A stretch of DNA of 58,038 bases from assembly GCA_016714125.1 (NCBI GenBank), contig JADJNX010000014.1:1-58038 (forward strand). The letters are read 5' to 3'. A program made the translations under genes and the position numbers. A model generated the notes under the pieces. The model saw nothing but the letters and a program-made list of their open reading frames with translations, searched no databases and was not told the DNA's origin. This DNA is from Ignavibacteriales bacterium. Its GTDB lineage: Bacteria; Bacteroidota; Ignavibacteria; Ignavibacteriales; Ignavibacteriaceae. Positions 43,643 through 55,506 of this stretch are shown in pieces (position 1 is the first letter of the stretch; the number at the start of each line of letters is the position of its first letter).

Positions 43643-44124
43643 TTAGTCGGGATTAATAAGGAAAAGTAATTGTCCATATTCAACAGGACGGGCGTTATCC
43701 ACCATTATTCTGGCGACGGTTCCTGCAACATCTGATTCAATTTCATTCATCAGTTTCATCGCTTCAACAATGCAAAGCACTGAACCTTGCTCAACTCTGT
43801 CACCAACTTTTACATAAGAGTCGGCATCAGGGGCAGCTGAACGATAAAAGTACCAACTATCGGAGATTTTATCTCGTGAAGTTTTTCGGCTGTTTCTGCC
43901 GGTTTTACTTCGGGTGCCGGAACAGGTGAACCTGTCGCAGGAGCACCGGGTGCAGAAATTGGTTGATGAGCGGGGGCTACATTATAGCTCACAGCTCCGG
44001 GAGCGGCAGGACCATATTTTGATATATATATCCTTGAGTCCTTTTCCTCGATTTCGAGTTCGGAAATTCCGCTTGTTTCAACTAGTTTTACAAGACGACG
44101 GATTAGATTAATATCTATTTTTAT
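43643..44124 (-). pseudogene. accB: Biotin carboxyl carrier protein, one frameshift and no ATG
   Basis: The N-terminal part reads DINLIRRLVKLVETSGISELEIEEKD, a Pro/Ala-rich linker follows, and the C-terminal biotinyl domain has KSPIVGTF then YVKVGDRVEQGSVLCIVEAMKLMNEIES (biotin Lys in EAMKLM). The break at about 43853 is one missing T in ACTTTTATCG. Where the ATG should be (44122-44124) the sequence has ATA, followed by an ATT two codons later. No ATG or good GTG fits the conserved N-terminus. AccB is essential, so both defects are probably errors, or translation uses a rare start. It stands between efp and accC in the common order efp-accB-accC. Confidence 0.9.
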
Positions 44125-44146
44125 CCTGTTTTAATATTAAAAAAAA

Positions 44147-44710
44147 TTACGATTTAACTCTTTCCATATAGTCACCTGTACGAGTGTCTATCTTCAGCAG
44201 ATCATCTTCGTTGATGAAAAGTGGAACCATTACAGTAGCGCCTGTTTCAAGTTTTGCAGGTTTTTGTGCGTTTGTTGCCGTATCTCCTCTGAAACCGGGT
44301 TCGGTCTCAACAACTTTTAGTGCAACATGTACAGGAAGTTCAACACTGATGATTTTTTCACCATCCATAAGCATGTCAACTTCGGTACCTTCCTTTATGA
44401 ATCTGATTCCGTCACCAAAAGCAACGAGGGGTACATTCATCTGATCATAAGTTTCATTATCCATGCAGACAAGTGATTCACCATCGGTATAAAGAAACTG
44501 AAATTTTCTTCTTTCCACTTTTACAATATCAATTCCTTCGCCTGAGCGAAAGGTATTATCCAAAACTCTCCCTGTTGTAAGGCTTTTAAGCGAAGTACGA
44601 ACAAACGCCCCACCTTTACCCGGTTTTACATGCTGAAATTCCACAACTGTAAACAAGTCGTTCTTAAATTTAATAATTAATCCATTCCTGAGATCTGATG
44701 TATCAGCCAT
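44147..44710 (-). CDS. efp: Translation elongation factor P
   Basis: The 187-residue EF-P helps ribosomes pass polyproline stretches. From ATG 44710 it reads MADTSDLRNGLIIKF; the frame opens earlier at 44758, but that extra part is unlike EF-P. The modification loop is QHVKPGKGGAFVRTSLKSL, with Lys at the tip, and the end is ETGATVMVPLFINEDDLLKIDTRTGDYMERV. No epmA or ymfI-type modification gene is in the window. It heads the efp-accB-accC-gcvH operon. Confidence 0.97.
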   Translation of the reverse strand: MADTSDLRNGLIIKFKNDLFTVVEFQHVKPGKGGAFVRTSLKSLTTGRVLDNTFRSGEGIDIVKVERRKFQFLYTDGESLVCMDNETYDQMNVPLVAFGDGIRFIKEGTEVDMLMDGEKIISVELPVHVALKVVETEPGFRGDTATNAQKPAKLETGATVMVPLFINEDDLLKIDTRTGDYMERVKS

Positions 44711-44776
44711 AGTCCTTTTACACTTTTGTTGGGGAAAAAATAAAAACTGAATTTGCAAAATATCAATTAAACGGGA

Positions 44777-45019
44777 GAGTACAAAAAAGAACCTCAGAAC
44801 TCCAGAGTTTCAGAGCTGTAGTACTTGAGTACCTGAGTACTTGAGTACCTGAGTACTTGAGTACTTGAGTACTTGAGTGGAGGATATTGAAAGAATATCC
44901 TTGGAGAGGATTAAATATTCGTAGCGTCCTCGATTGCCGTCAGTAAAATCTTTGACTCTCAGGGTTCTGAATTACTCAAGTACTCAAGTACTCGAGTCAC
45001 TCAGGTACTCAAGTTCTCA
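44777..45019. repeat. Composite palindromic element with 8-base tandem repeat arms
   Basis: The left arm has GTACTTGA or GTACCTGA repeated about seven times (44821-44878). The right arm has the reverse complement, TCAAGTAC units, from about 44974 to 45016. Outer flanks are also inverted (AGAACCTCAGA at 44788, TCTCAGGGTTCT at 44957). The centre is a hairpin-tail unit ATCCTTGGAGAGGAT plus TAAATATTCGTAGCG (44897-44925) and GATTGCC, the same core as at 33964 and 25924. The right arm reaches into the stop codon region of the next gene. The stretch between efp and the array (44711-45016) holds nothing else that I recognise. Confidence 0.75.
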
Positions 45020-46275
45020 CTTCCCCACCACCATCTTTATCGCCAATGAATTTTTCCCCGCTTCAAGCCGGAAAACATAAATTCCCGAAGCAATCCCCTT
45101 CGCATCAAACTTAACTTCATGATTTCCGGCTGACATATCACCATTCAGAAGTGTTCTAACCTCTCTTCCAAGGATGTCGTAAACCACTCCTTTAACAGGA
45201 CCTGTTTCGGGTATGGAAAACTTGATAACTGTCTCCGGGTTAAAAGGGTTCGGGTAGTTTTGGGAGAGGGTAAATGAAAATGGAGTGTTCTCACGTGAAT
45301 CTCCTATATCCGAGGGAATCAGTTTCAGTTTTACAGTTGAAAACAGTTTGTTATCCTCAGAAATCGCGTAACCATCTCCGTTTTCTGTGATCTCAAGCCA
45401 TTTAATTCTGGTATTGGTGTTCACTTTTGTGTAGGTAAAGCTGATGCCATAGTCCCGCGAAGAGGCAATATATCCGGAATCAGAACGGCATATAGCACGG
45501 AATCTCCTGACTTTCTGAGTGAAAAGAGATTCCTTGGCAGAAGGTACTCAACAAAATTGGCTCCACCGTTGGTACTGACCCTGATAATACGGTCAAGTTT
45601 TAAGGTTATAACCGCGCTGGGGCGCATAACCACAAGACCGGTCCACTTGGTATAATAATTACCGGTTGCCAAGTCGGTAATCCATGTGCCGCCATCATTT
45701 GTGGAGTGTGCTATCAATGTCCCCATAACAGGAGCCGGATAACCCTGTGACAGGATGGAACCCAGTCCCCAGATTGTACTGTCAACCCGATCGATCCATT
45801 GTAGAACCCCGAAGTGTAAAAAAGTGTGTTGAAAATCCCACAAAGCTCCGCCATCAGATGTTTTTCCGATGTAGATAGGATAGCCGTTGAATTCCGTACC
45901 GGTCCGAAAGGTCACACCTCTTAGTGAATCAGAAAAGAATATATTTGCATGGGCGGCGGCACCCGAAACCGTCTGCCAGGTAAGACCACCATCAGATGTC
46001 AATTTTATTGGGCCTTCTGTTACGAGTAACCCATGAGTTCTCGACCTGAATCTTACTTGCGCGGAATAATAGGTTGCGGAGATTAGTTTTGTCCATGTGG
46101 AGCCACCATCGGTGGACTTATGGAGTCCCTTACGGTCAGCAGCAAATAGATAAAAAGAGTCGACAACTGAAAGTGAAACCAAACCTTCAAACGCAACAGC
46201 GCATCTGGCGAACCACTCCTTCTGTGCATTAACATTCGAAACGAGTAATACAATTAGCAAAATCACAATTTTCAT
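45017..46275 (-). pseudogene. T9SS-secreted BNR/Ycf48-like protein, array unit a, one frameshift
   Basis: A signal peptide (KIVILLIVLLVSNVNAQ) with GGAG 8 bases upstream supports the start at 46275; an upstream ATG at 46344 is shared with sibling genes. The body has Asp-box repeats of the form STDGGSTW, TSDGGLTW and STNDGGTW, typical of beta-propellers. The C-terminus is a full type A sorting domain: FTLSQNYPNPFNPE, VVYDILGREV, NHEVKFDAKGIASGIYVFRL and IKMVV. The frame breaks at about 45487, where one G is missing in YAGSDSGYI. It is almost identical to unit g, so the two arose by recent duplication. The protein is likely exported and cell-surface attached. Confidence 0.85.
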
Positions 46276-46362
46276 AGTCTTAACTCCAAATGTTTGGAAT
46301 ATTTCTTTCAAATCCATATTTTGAGAATTATTTTGATGTTTCATGTTCGCTTGTTGACTAAA

Positions 46363-47612
46363 CTATTTATTTACTATCATCTTAATCGCCGAAGAATATT
46401 TCCCTGACTCAAGACGGAAAATATAAACTCCTGATGATAACCCAACTGCATCAAACTTAACCTCATGATATCCGGAATTCATCTCTCCATTTAGAAGTGT
46501 TGTTACTTCTCGTCCGAGTATATCATAAACCACTCCTTTTACGAATCCCGCTTCGGGTATGGAAAACTTGATAACTGTCTCCGGTTGAACGGGTTTGGAT
46601 AGTTTTGGGAGAGGGAGAAGTGTTCAGGTAAAATGTCTTCCTCATCATCTACGCCAACAGGTGCCATTTTCAGTTTTACAGTTGAATAAAATTTACCATC
46701 ATCTGAAAATGCATACCCGTCACCATTATTTGTGATCTCTATGCATTTGATGGCTTTATTAGTATTAAGTTTGGTGTAGGTGAAGGTAACTCCATAGTCC
46801 CTCGAAGAAGCAATATAACCACTGTCAGTCCCCGCATAGAGTACTGAATCACCAGACTTTTGGATGGTATAAACCTTTCTTGGATGGAGGTAGTGGACAA
46901 ATGTCGTCCCACCATTTGTGCTGATCTTCAAAACCCTTCCAGTGGAAGCGATTACAGCGTTAGGACGCATCAGAACTAGCCCGCTCCATTCGGTGTGAAA
47001 AGAACTTACACTGTCGGTGCTCCAGGTAGCCCCATAGTCCGTTGAATGCCGGAGTAAAGTGCCCAGTACCGGAGCAGGATAGCCGTACTGAAGGGTAGCT
47101 CCAATTCCCCAAATGATGTTGTCAACCTGGGCTATCCATTTCAACGACCCGCTTCCCGGCGTTTCTTGCCAAAACCAGGAATAACCACCATTATTTGTCC
47201 TGCCAAAATAAATAGGGAACCCCAATTCTTCCTGACCAGTTCGAAAGGCGATTCCGTTAAGAGAGTCAATAAGGTAAATATTTGAATGAATATAGTTATA
47301 GAGAGGTTGGTACCAGTTAATTCCGCCATTTGTGGTTGTCATCAGATTGGGGCCCCGTAGTACCAAACCGTTGTTTCTGGATATGAAAATGATCTGATCA
47401 AATTCCCAATATCCAGTCTTTAGAGTTATCCAACTAAAACCGCCATCGGTGCTTCTATGGATTCCGCGTGAATCTGTGGCATAGATATATAGTGAGTCAA
47501 CCACAGAAAATGAGGCTACACTCACGAGGGGTGTCGCTGCTCTATGAAACCATTCTCTTTGTGCATTAACATTCGAAAAGAGTAATATTATTAGTAGAAC
47601 CACAAATTTCAT
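46363..47612 (-). pseudogene. T9SS-secreted BNR/Ycf48-like protein, array unit b, one frameshift
   Basis: The start at 47612 has GGAG 8 bases before ATG; the conserved upstream ATG lies at 47681. A signal peptide (FVVLLIILLFSNVNAQ) is followed by Asp-box segments (STDGGFSW, TTNGGINW, STDYGATW). The sorting domain begins LSQNYPNPFN, loses one C at about 46583, and continues in the next frame to the stop at 46363 (SGVYIFRLESG, then KMIVNK). It belongs to the short subfamily with units a, f and g, with EWFHRAATP in place of EWFARCAVA. Confidence 0.82.
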
Positions 47613-47699
47613 CGTTTGAACTCCAAATGTTTGGAATAGTTTTTTCAAATCCATATCATGAAAATTATTTTGATGTTTCATCTTCGCTCATAGAATTGC

Positions 47700-49813
47700 T
47701 TATTTATTCACAACCATCTTAATCGCCGAGGAATATCTCCCTGCCTCAAGCCTGAAAATATAAACACCCGATGCAATTCCCTTTGCATCAAACTTAACCT
47801 CATGATTCCCGGGATTCATCTCTCCATTTATGAGAGTTCTAACCTCTCTTCCAAGTATATCATAAACCACCCCTTTTACGAATCCCGCCTCGGGAAGGGA
47901 AAATTTTATTATGGTCTCCGGATTGAAGGGATTTGGGTAGTTTTGGGAGAGGGAATAGTCATTAATGATTTCCGCTCCGGTCTCTTCCTCTATTGAAGTG
48001 TATGACATATCCTTAAATCTGATAATTGTGCCATTCTGTCCGAAGATATAAGCGGTTGAAGGGTCCGCCATCTTCATGAATGTTCCTGTCAATGGAATTG
48101 GAAGGTCTTCTCTTTGCCATTCGCCGCCATCTCTCGATACTGCGATCGTAATCGAGGGGTCAGAATACCCCCCTGAAATCAATGCCATCCCGTTTTGTTT
48201 ATTAAAAAAATCAACAAAACTAAATGCAGGCATCGAATCTTTTTCACTCCATGTTTCACCCCGATCGGAAGTATAATATACATTGCGGACAGGATATGTT
48301 AAGCTACCGGAAGTAAATGCATAACCTTGCATTTCGTTAAAAAAGTGGAGCCCAACGATGGAGTATCCATCGTTTTGAGTTTTCCTGTTCCAGGTCAATC
48401 CTCCATCCGTTGTTTTGAAGATCGCCATGTTGTCACCGGTGATGAACCCGGTTAGTCTGTCAAGGAATTTGATATTGTTCAGATTAGCACTTAAATTGAT
48501 ATAAATTTTCGACCATGAAGCCCCTCCGTTTGAGGTTTTAAATAAATTTATATTTCTATCGAGGATGAATCCGTAGAGATCGTCAACAAAAATGATTTTT
48601 TTTAAGTTGGTGTAAGAGTTTAATCCCGCCGGAACCTCGACCAATTCATACCTCCATCTGATGAACGATAGATGGCTTTTGGGGCTATTGCCACTCCGGT
48701 GTTTCCACCATCCGTGAATGCAATATCAACAGCAGCCACAGAAGAATGAGGCCAGGGGATATTCACCCATGTTGAGCATCCATCCGTGGACTTTTTCAGG
48801 AACGGTCTCATTGCGTCTGTCGCTTCATAGCCGGTGAAGAATGCGGTTTCAGGTGACAGGAAAAAAATGCTGTTTGGTTGATAATTATTCCTTTTTGACA
48901 GCTCTGTCCATGAACTCCCATTGTCGGTCGATTTCATCATCAAACCCTCGGAACCAAAAATAAAACTATTGTTAACTCCGCTCCCCGTACTTCTCATATA
49001 TTTGTTATCACTGATCGTGGTCCAGTCTTCGCCCGTGTTAGTACTTATAATTGAAATAGAACCGGCGATAATCACGGTTGTGTCATTCCGAAAATGGACA
49101 TCATTGAAGGACTTGCCAGGGTACTGATAAAAAGACCAATACACTCCGTTGTTCGAAGTTCGTGCGATGTAACTTCCTGAAACACCAACTATAACCCCCT
49201 GAGAATTCACATCAAAATCATGGAGCGGTTTGCCTAACACTGAATAAATCGTCTCCCAGGTATTTCCAAAGTTGGTTGTTTTTAGAAGTTTTCCACCTGT
49301 TTGTACGGCACTGAGTTCGGTGGAAAAATATCCTGTATTTCCTTTGAATTTAACTTTGTAAACGGTAGAATTTAACAACCCTTGCCAGGTGTTACCCCCG
49401 TTTGAGGTAGCAAAAAGGTAATCTTGCGTGGATACATAACCATTGTTCTCATCTCTAAAATAAATAGCACCGGAAAAGTCCCAAAGGTTTGCATGCTCCG
49501 ACCATGTGACCCCACCATCAACCGTTTTGAATAATTTATCATGGTCATTCAATAAATACCCAATATTTGAGTTCACAAAGTGAACATCCCTAAAACTGGA
49601 GATACTGTTGATATTACATTTATTCCATGTTTCACCTGCATCAGTGGTTCTCAAACATAAACCGGATTTACCCACTATAATAACAGTGGAATCATTAAAA
49701 ACCCATGAGTCATAGATATCTGCATAGGTAGGATACGGGCTCAGAATCTCCCATTTAACCTGTGAAAAGGTGATGGATGTTAAACAAATAAAAGAAATAA
49801 TCAACTGTTTCAT
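47700..49813 (-). pseudogene. T9SS-secreted BNR/Ycf48-like protein, array unit c (long form), one frameshift
   Basis: The long-form protein of about 704 residues starts with KQLIISFICLTSITFSQ. Its first domain has SPYPTYADIYDSWVFNDSTVIIVGKSGLC. Asp-boxes continue throughout (TTDAGETW, TVDGGVTW, TSNGGNTW, TTDGGLTW, TSDRGETW). The frame is lost at about 48630-48650 between NWSRFRR and LNSYTNLKKIIFVDDLYGFIL, where one indel joins the halves. It ends in a complete sorting domain (SLSQNYPNPFNPE ... IKMVVNK). It is most like unit e, with which it shares order and wording over the whole length. Confidence 0.82.
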
Positions 49814-49841
49814 CTGATTTCACTCCTTTAAATTTTATAAT

Positions 49842-52008
49842 TTACTTATTCAATAACATCTTTATCGCCGAGGAATAATTCCCCGCCTCAAGCCTGAAAA
49901 CATAGACCCCCGAAGAAACACCCTTTGCATCAAACTTCACCTGATGAATACCTGCCGGCATATCACTTTTCAGAAGTGTGGCGACTTCTCTCCCAAGAAT
50001 GTCATAAACCACTCCTTTAACATATCCCGCTTCGGGAAGCGCAAACCTGATAACTGTTTCAGGGTTGAAAGGGTTTGGGTAGTTTTGGGAGAGGGAGAAG
50101 TCTCTAAGTTGTGGTTCACTTGGGTCAAGCGACATAACAGAAGCTGTATCCATAATCCGGTATTTGAAATAGTCTCCGCGATTATTCTGTACCATAAGAG
50201 TGTTTTTATCGACAAACTGGAGGTTCCAAACTTCATTTATCAGATCATTGTCCAGTTTCTGAAAGGTTTGCCAGGTTTTGTGTCCAATCTCTACCCGGCT
50301 TGAAGAAGAGTAAGCAAGAAGTCCTGTCGGACTCACGGCAAAAGCCCCGGGCCAGGCACCGTTTGGATATCCTTTTGACCATGTAACACCAAAGTCAGTT
50401 GAATAGTATTTATAGGTATCACCACACCCGACAATAAGTCCTGATTCAAAAGCTTTCACATCGATGAAACTGGTATTCGCCCCGGATGCAAAGAGTGTTT
50501 GCCAGGTTTTTGCCGTGTCATAACTGACCAATATGGAATTGTTAAAACCGGCAAGCACCATGTTTTTGGAATGAATTGCAGCCAGGCCGGTTATTCCCAT
50601 AGTCAGTGGAACAGTTTTAACCGACACTCCTGCATTTGTCCAGTGAATGACTCTAATTTCATAATTTTCACCCGTGTTTTGTTCCCTTTTAAGCATAACA
50701 ACAATCACGGAGTCTCCAAAAGAGGTGACAGCTTTTGTGTGGAAATATTTTTTAGATTCTTTTTTAATCCACGAACGACCCTGGTTGGTTGTTACATTGA
50801 TATCTGAATAAACCGTAAAATTTGGATCTGGTATAATCTGATATCGCCAGTTAAAACCGATCAGTCCAAGACCACTCTTCGTGAGGGTCAGATAGCTTCC
50901 CCAATCTATATAATTATAAGGGTTGCTTGTGTTCCCCTGCCATGTTTGACCACCATTCGAGGTATAAAGTCCAAAAGTATTTGTCCCCCATAAAGAATCG
51001 GTGAAGAAAGCCTTTGACGGCAAAAATTGATTGCGTGTAATCATGGAATCGTTAAGCTGTGAACCTGTATGTCTCAATATCGAACCTCTGTTCCCCGCGA
51101 GTATTGCAACAGTATCTGAAATCGTTGTAAACGCGTTCGGAGTGCTGATAAATGATCCAAGCCAAGCAACTCTGCTCCAGGTTAATAACCCGTCAGTGGA
51201 TTTGTAAAGTGCGCTGAAGTTCTCCCTGGGTACATAAACTACCCCATCAGACATCTTTGAAATAAAACGGACTTCGAAATTAAAAGGTGTTACAGCAGTA
51301 AAAGACCAGGTGTTACCTCCATCGAGAGAAGTCCTGATAGTGTCATAGGAGGAAAAAAAGGAGATTTTGCCGTCCCCGTGGTTGTAAAACTGTCCGTACT
51401 GCGAATATAAAACGGTATTCCATGTGTGTCCGCGATCTGTCGAGCGGAGTATTCTTTTACTGGCGGAGAGGAGAAGAACAGAGTTATCGACCATCAGACT
51501 ACTGTTACACCAAAAGTCAGATGCGGGATAAATTCTTGTCCAGGTCTGCCCACCGTCTGTCGTTACCCAACTATAAGTTTTGTAAGTGTAAACACCGACA
51601 AATCCGTGCTGAGAGTCACTGAAACTTATATCCGCAATTGTGGCAAGAGGATCCATATTTTGAAGCACCATTGTTGAAAATGATGCTCCTCCATCAGTAG
51701 TCTTAATGAATTCCGAATTACTTGTGATACCATAAAACACATCGGGTGATAATTGAACAATCTTCATAATGGCCCCCTTAATATTGGGGTAGTTTACTTC
51801 TTGCCAGGTTAAACCTTCATCGTTGCTCAAGAGCAGTCCCGTCGGACGCAAGCCGGCAATCAAGCGACCATCCTGTAAAACGGTCATAAACAAAATATCT
51901 TTGTATGTCGGTTTGGGAGCAATCAATTCAAAATTATGTTGCAGTGATTGTGCCCCGGACAACAAAGGAAAAAACAAAATCAAAAAAAAGAATTTTTAAA
52001 TAAAACAT
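49842..52008 (-). pseudogene. T9SS-secreted BNR/Ycf48-like protein, array unit d (long form), frameshift in signal peptide
   Basis: The body of about 710 residues is intact, beginning with ELIAPKPTYKDILFMTVLQDGRLIAG and with Asp-boxes (TTDGGQTW, STDRGHTW, TSNGGQTW, STDGLLTW). It ends SLSQNYPNPFNPETVIRF ... IKMLLNK. The true start is the ATG at 52008, preceded by AGGAGG: the signal peptide reads MFYLKIL, then LILFFPLLSGAQS after removing one T from an eight-T run (51982-51989). Without that correction only a TTG start at 51983 remains. It is transcribed in line with units c and e, 28 bases upstream of unit c. Confidence 0.85.
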
Positions 52009-52036
52009 CTGTCCTCCTTTATGGATAGGTTCTCAT

Positions 52037-54128
52037 TTATTTTCCAACCACCATCTTAATCGCCGAAGAATATTTCCCTGACTCAAGACGGAAAATATAA
52101 ACTCCTGATGATAACGCAACTGCATCAAACTTAACTTCATGATTCCCGGGATCCATCTCTCCATTTAGAAGTATTGTTACTTCTCGTCCGAGTATATCAT
52201 AAACCACTCCTTTTACGAATCCCGATTCGGGAATGGAAAACTTGATCATAGTCTCAGGGTTAAAGGGATTGGGATAGTTTTGGGAGAGGGAGAAGTCTTT
52301 AACGATCCCCGCTGTTGTTTCTTCATCTTCTATTGAAGTGAAAGACAAATCTTTAAGTTTGATAATTACCCCACTGTGTCCGAAAATATAAGCGGTTGAA
52401 GGATCAGCCATCTTTATAAATGTCCCTGCCGATTGTATCGGGATAACTTCTTTGTGCCAATCTCCACCATTTCCTTGAGATTCCTAAAGTCAGCGAAGTA
52501 CCTCCGGCGATGGCAGCCATACCATTATTCTTATCGTAGAAATCAACAATGGACGCGATTGAGTATGAATCTATTGTCCACGATTCGCCTCCATCTGTGG
52601 TTTTATAAGTTCTGGCATCATGAAAGAGCCGACCCTCGTTATCAGTGTAAAATTGTATTCCATTAATGCGACCCGTTACGAATTTCTTCTTCATATTCCA
52701 GGACAGTCCACCATCTGTTGTTTTGAAGACTGATGCTTCGCTGCCTGTTATGAAGCCTGTGCTTTTATTAAGGAATTTTATACCTGACAGAATCAGGTTT
52801 GTGTTCAACTGAATTTTTTCCCATGAAATCCCACCATCTGTTGTTTTTAAGATGAAGTGAGGTGTTCCAAGAACATACCCGTATAGTTCATCAACAAAGA
52901 TAATCTTCTTCATCTCCTCGGAAGAAGTGAAGGTGTAGGGTAGTCTTGTCCACGACATTCCTCCATCGGTAGTTCTCATTATATCCCGTGGAGTTATTGC
53001 GAAACCTGAAATACCATCCTGCTTGAAAACAATATCCTTAGCACCCAAATCAGGAAATGGCCATGGGAGGTTTACCCAGGTTGAGCAGCCGTCTGTTGTT
53101 TTCTTGATAAATGGTTTATTTCCTGATATATACTCATAACCTGTGAAATAGGCGGTCTGCGGGGAAATAAAGAATATACTGTAGGGGAGATAGGATTTCC
53201 CCTGCTTCACACTCTGCCATGTCATCCCCTTGTTAAGCGAGGCAAAGATCAGTCCCTCATTACCGGTAACAAGCGTCAGATTTCCTGCCGATCCCACACT
53301 GCGCATGTAATTGGAGCCATTAATCCCCTTCCAGGTGGCGCCGGCATCAGAACTTACCAGAGAAGGAGTTCCCGCCAAAACCACGGTAGTGTCATCGATA
53401 AATTTAATTTCGAAATAAGTTGTGCCTGAGTTGAATTTTAAATCCCAGGTTATGCCATGATCCGTGGATATTGATGTGAAACTGTTTCCACCACAAATGA
53501 TCACTCCCTTTGAATTAAGATCGAAGCCCTCTATGGAATGTGCATTGATCTTTACTATCGTATCCCAATTTGCTCCCGAGTTGGTCGATTTGAGTAGTGC
53601 TCCTCCCCAATTGCTACCGCCATAACTTGTAGAGACATATAGTGCCGAGTCAGTCACCTTAAGTTCATATATATAACCGTTAAGTATCGAAGATTGCCAG
53701 GATGACCCCCCATTCGTTGTTTTGAATAACTTGTTTTCATTTCCAAAATATCCATTATTCACATCTTTAAAGTAGATCAACTGTGGGTAACTACCGGGAA
53801 GGTCGGCCTTATGAAACCAGGTAAGTCCTCCATCCACGGATTTATAAAGCTTTTTGTCGTTAGAGAAAAGATATCCGTTTTGAGAGTCCACAAAGAAAAC
53901 ATCCGGAATTTCTCTTATGGTGGGCACACTGCAAATTGTCCAGTTTTTACCACCATCGAAGGTTTTCATGCACAGTCCGGCATTTCCCGTAATGATATAA
54001 GTTGAATCGTTAAAGATCCATGTATCCAGGATATCCGCGTATGTAGGGCTTGGGTTTAGTATCTCGTAATCTATCTGAGCCGAGGCTAAAGCTGTTAAAA
54101 GCGCGAAGAGCGCAATCAATTTTTTCAT
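52037..54128 (-). pseudogene. T9SS-secreted BNR/Ycf48-like protein, array unit e (long form), one frameshift
   Basis: A signal peptide (KKLIALFALLTALASAQ) precedes NPSPTYADILDTWIFNDSTYIITGNAGLC, closely matching unit c. Asp-boxes include TFDGGKNW, SVDGGLTW, TTNGGSSW and TTDGGLSW. At about 52481 one extra A breaks GISRNGGDW; removing it gives HKEVIPIQSAGTFIKMADPSTAYIFG, which joins the C-terminal piece. That piece carries LSQNYPNPFNPE and ends IKMVVGK at 52037. Apart from that break it is complete, about 697 residues. Confidence 0.82.
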
Positions 54129-54157
54129 AAAATTCTATTTCTTATTAGCCTTAAATA

Positions 54158-55486
54158 TTATTTGTTAACTATCATCTTGATCGCCGAGGAATATTCCCCC
54201 GATTCAAGACGAAAATATAAACTCTGATGATAACCCTCCGGCATCAAACTTAACCTCATGATTCCTGGGATCCATCTCTCCATTTAGAAGAGTTGCTACC
54301 TCTCTTCCAAGTATGTCATAAACCACTCCTTTAACATATCCCGCTTCGGGGAGAGCAAACCTTATGACAGTCTCAGGGTTTCCCGAAAGGGATCCTGCGG
54401 AGAATGGATTTGGGTAGTTTTGGGAGAGAGAGAATTTTTCAGGGAGAATGGTCGATAAATCATCAACATCAACAGGAACCGGTTTCAGTTTTACAGTTGA
54501 ATATAGTTTGAAATCCTCCGAAATCGCGTAACCATCTCCGTTTCTTGTTATATCCAATCGCTTAATTTTGCTGTTTGTGTTCATTTTTTGCAAATGAAAA
54601 GTGATCCCATAATCGCTTGAAGACGCAATATATCCTGAATCAGATCCGGCATACAAGACAGTGTCTCCTGCCGATCTGAGAGTGTAAATCTTATGAGTTT
54701 TTGGATAATTGTAAAATGTTGTGCCTCCATCGGTACTGAGTTTCACTTTTGTTTGATCAATGATGAGAACAACCACATTGGGATTCATCAACTCCAGATT
54801 GCTATAATTTTCGAGTCCACCATAACTATGTATTAACCAAATATTCCCATAATTGGTAGAATATTTTAAAATGTTCGCTGCTTGTGGAAAAGGTCCAGGT
54901 CCAAAGGTATACCATCCCGCGCCCCAGACAAGACTGTCCACTTGATCAACATAATCCAGACCACCTGCAAGATTTGCATCCCTCCAAGTCCAGGTAAATC
55001 CACCATCCGTTGTCCTGCCAAAAAAAGCATCCCAATTCCAACCCCATCGGGCACCTATCCCGGTTAATGAGTCGAGGAATCGTATTTCGGTAGAGAATGT
55101 GGCAGCGGAACCATCGGCCAGGTAACCCCGCCATCTGATGTGTACTTAATAATGTCTGCATTCTTAAGGATCCCTTCATTTTTAGAGTGAAATCTGATAT
55201 ATTGTATTCCAACCTCTGCATACACACGGGCCCATGTGATTCCTCCATCTGTTGTTCTATTAAGGCCGGGATAATCGGCGATATACATACAGAGTGAGTC
55301 GACCACAGAAAATGCTTTAATTGATATAAACGGGAGTTGTTTTCTAAAATGCCACTCTTTTTGAGCATTAACATTCGAAACGAGTAATACAACAAGCAAA
55401 ATCACAATTTTTATCGTTTTAACTTCATAGGTTTGGAAACAATTTCTTCAAATTCATTTTATGAAAATTATTTTTGATGTTTCATC
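54158..55486 (-). pseudogene. Decayed T9SS BNR/Ycf48-like gene, array unit f
   Basis: Pieces of a short-form sibling are readable in three frames: VKTIKIVILLVVLLVSNVNAQKEW, then TTDGGITW and TSDGGVTW, a middle part around FGRTTDGGFTWTW, and the C-terminal half MDSLVWGAGWYTFGPG to VYDILGREVATLLNGEMD. There are at least four indels (about 55105, 54960, 54216 and one near 55470). The site that is ATG with GGAG upstream in units a and b reads ATA with GAAG here. Several independent defects, including loss of start and ribosome site, suggest true decay instead of sequencing error. The tail stop is at 54158. Confidence 0.7.
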
Positions 55487-55506
55487 ATTTTCGCTCATAG
55501 AATTAC

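Noticed and set aside
44821..45016. CRISPR-like regular repeats
   Set aside because: The 8-base units are directly adjacent with no spacers, and the two sides are inverted; no cas genes are present.
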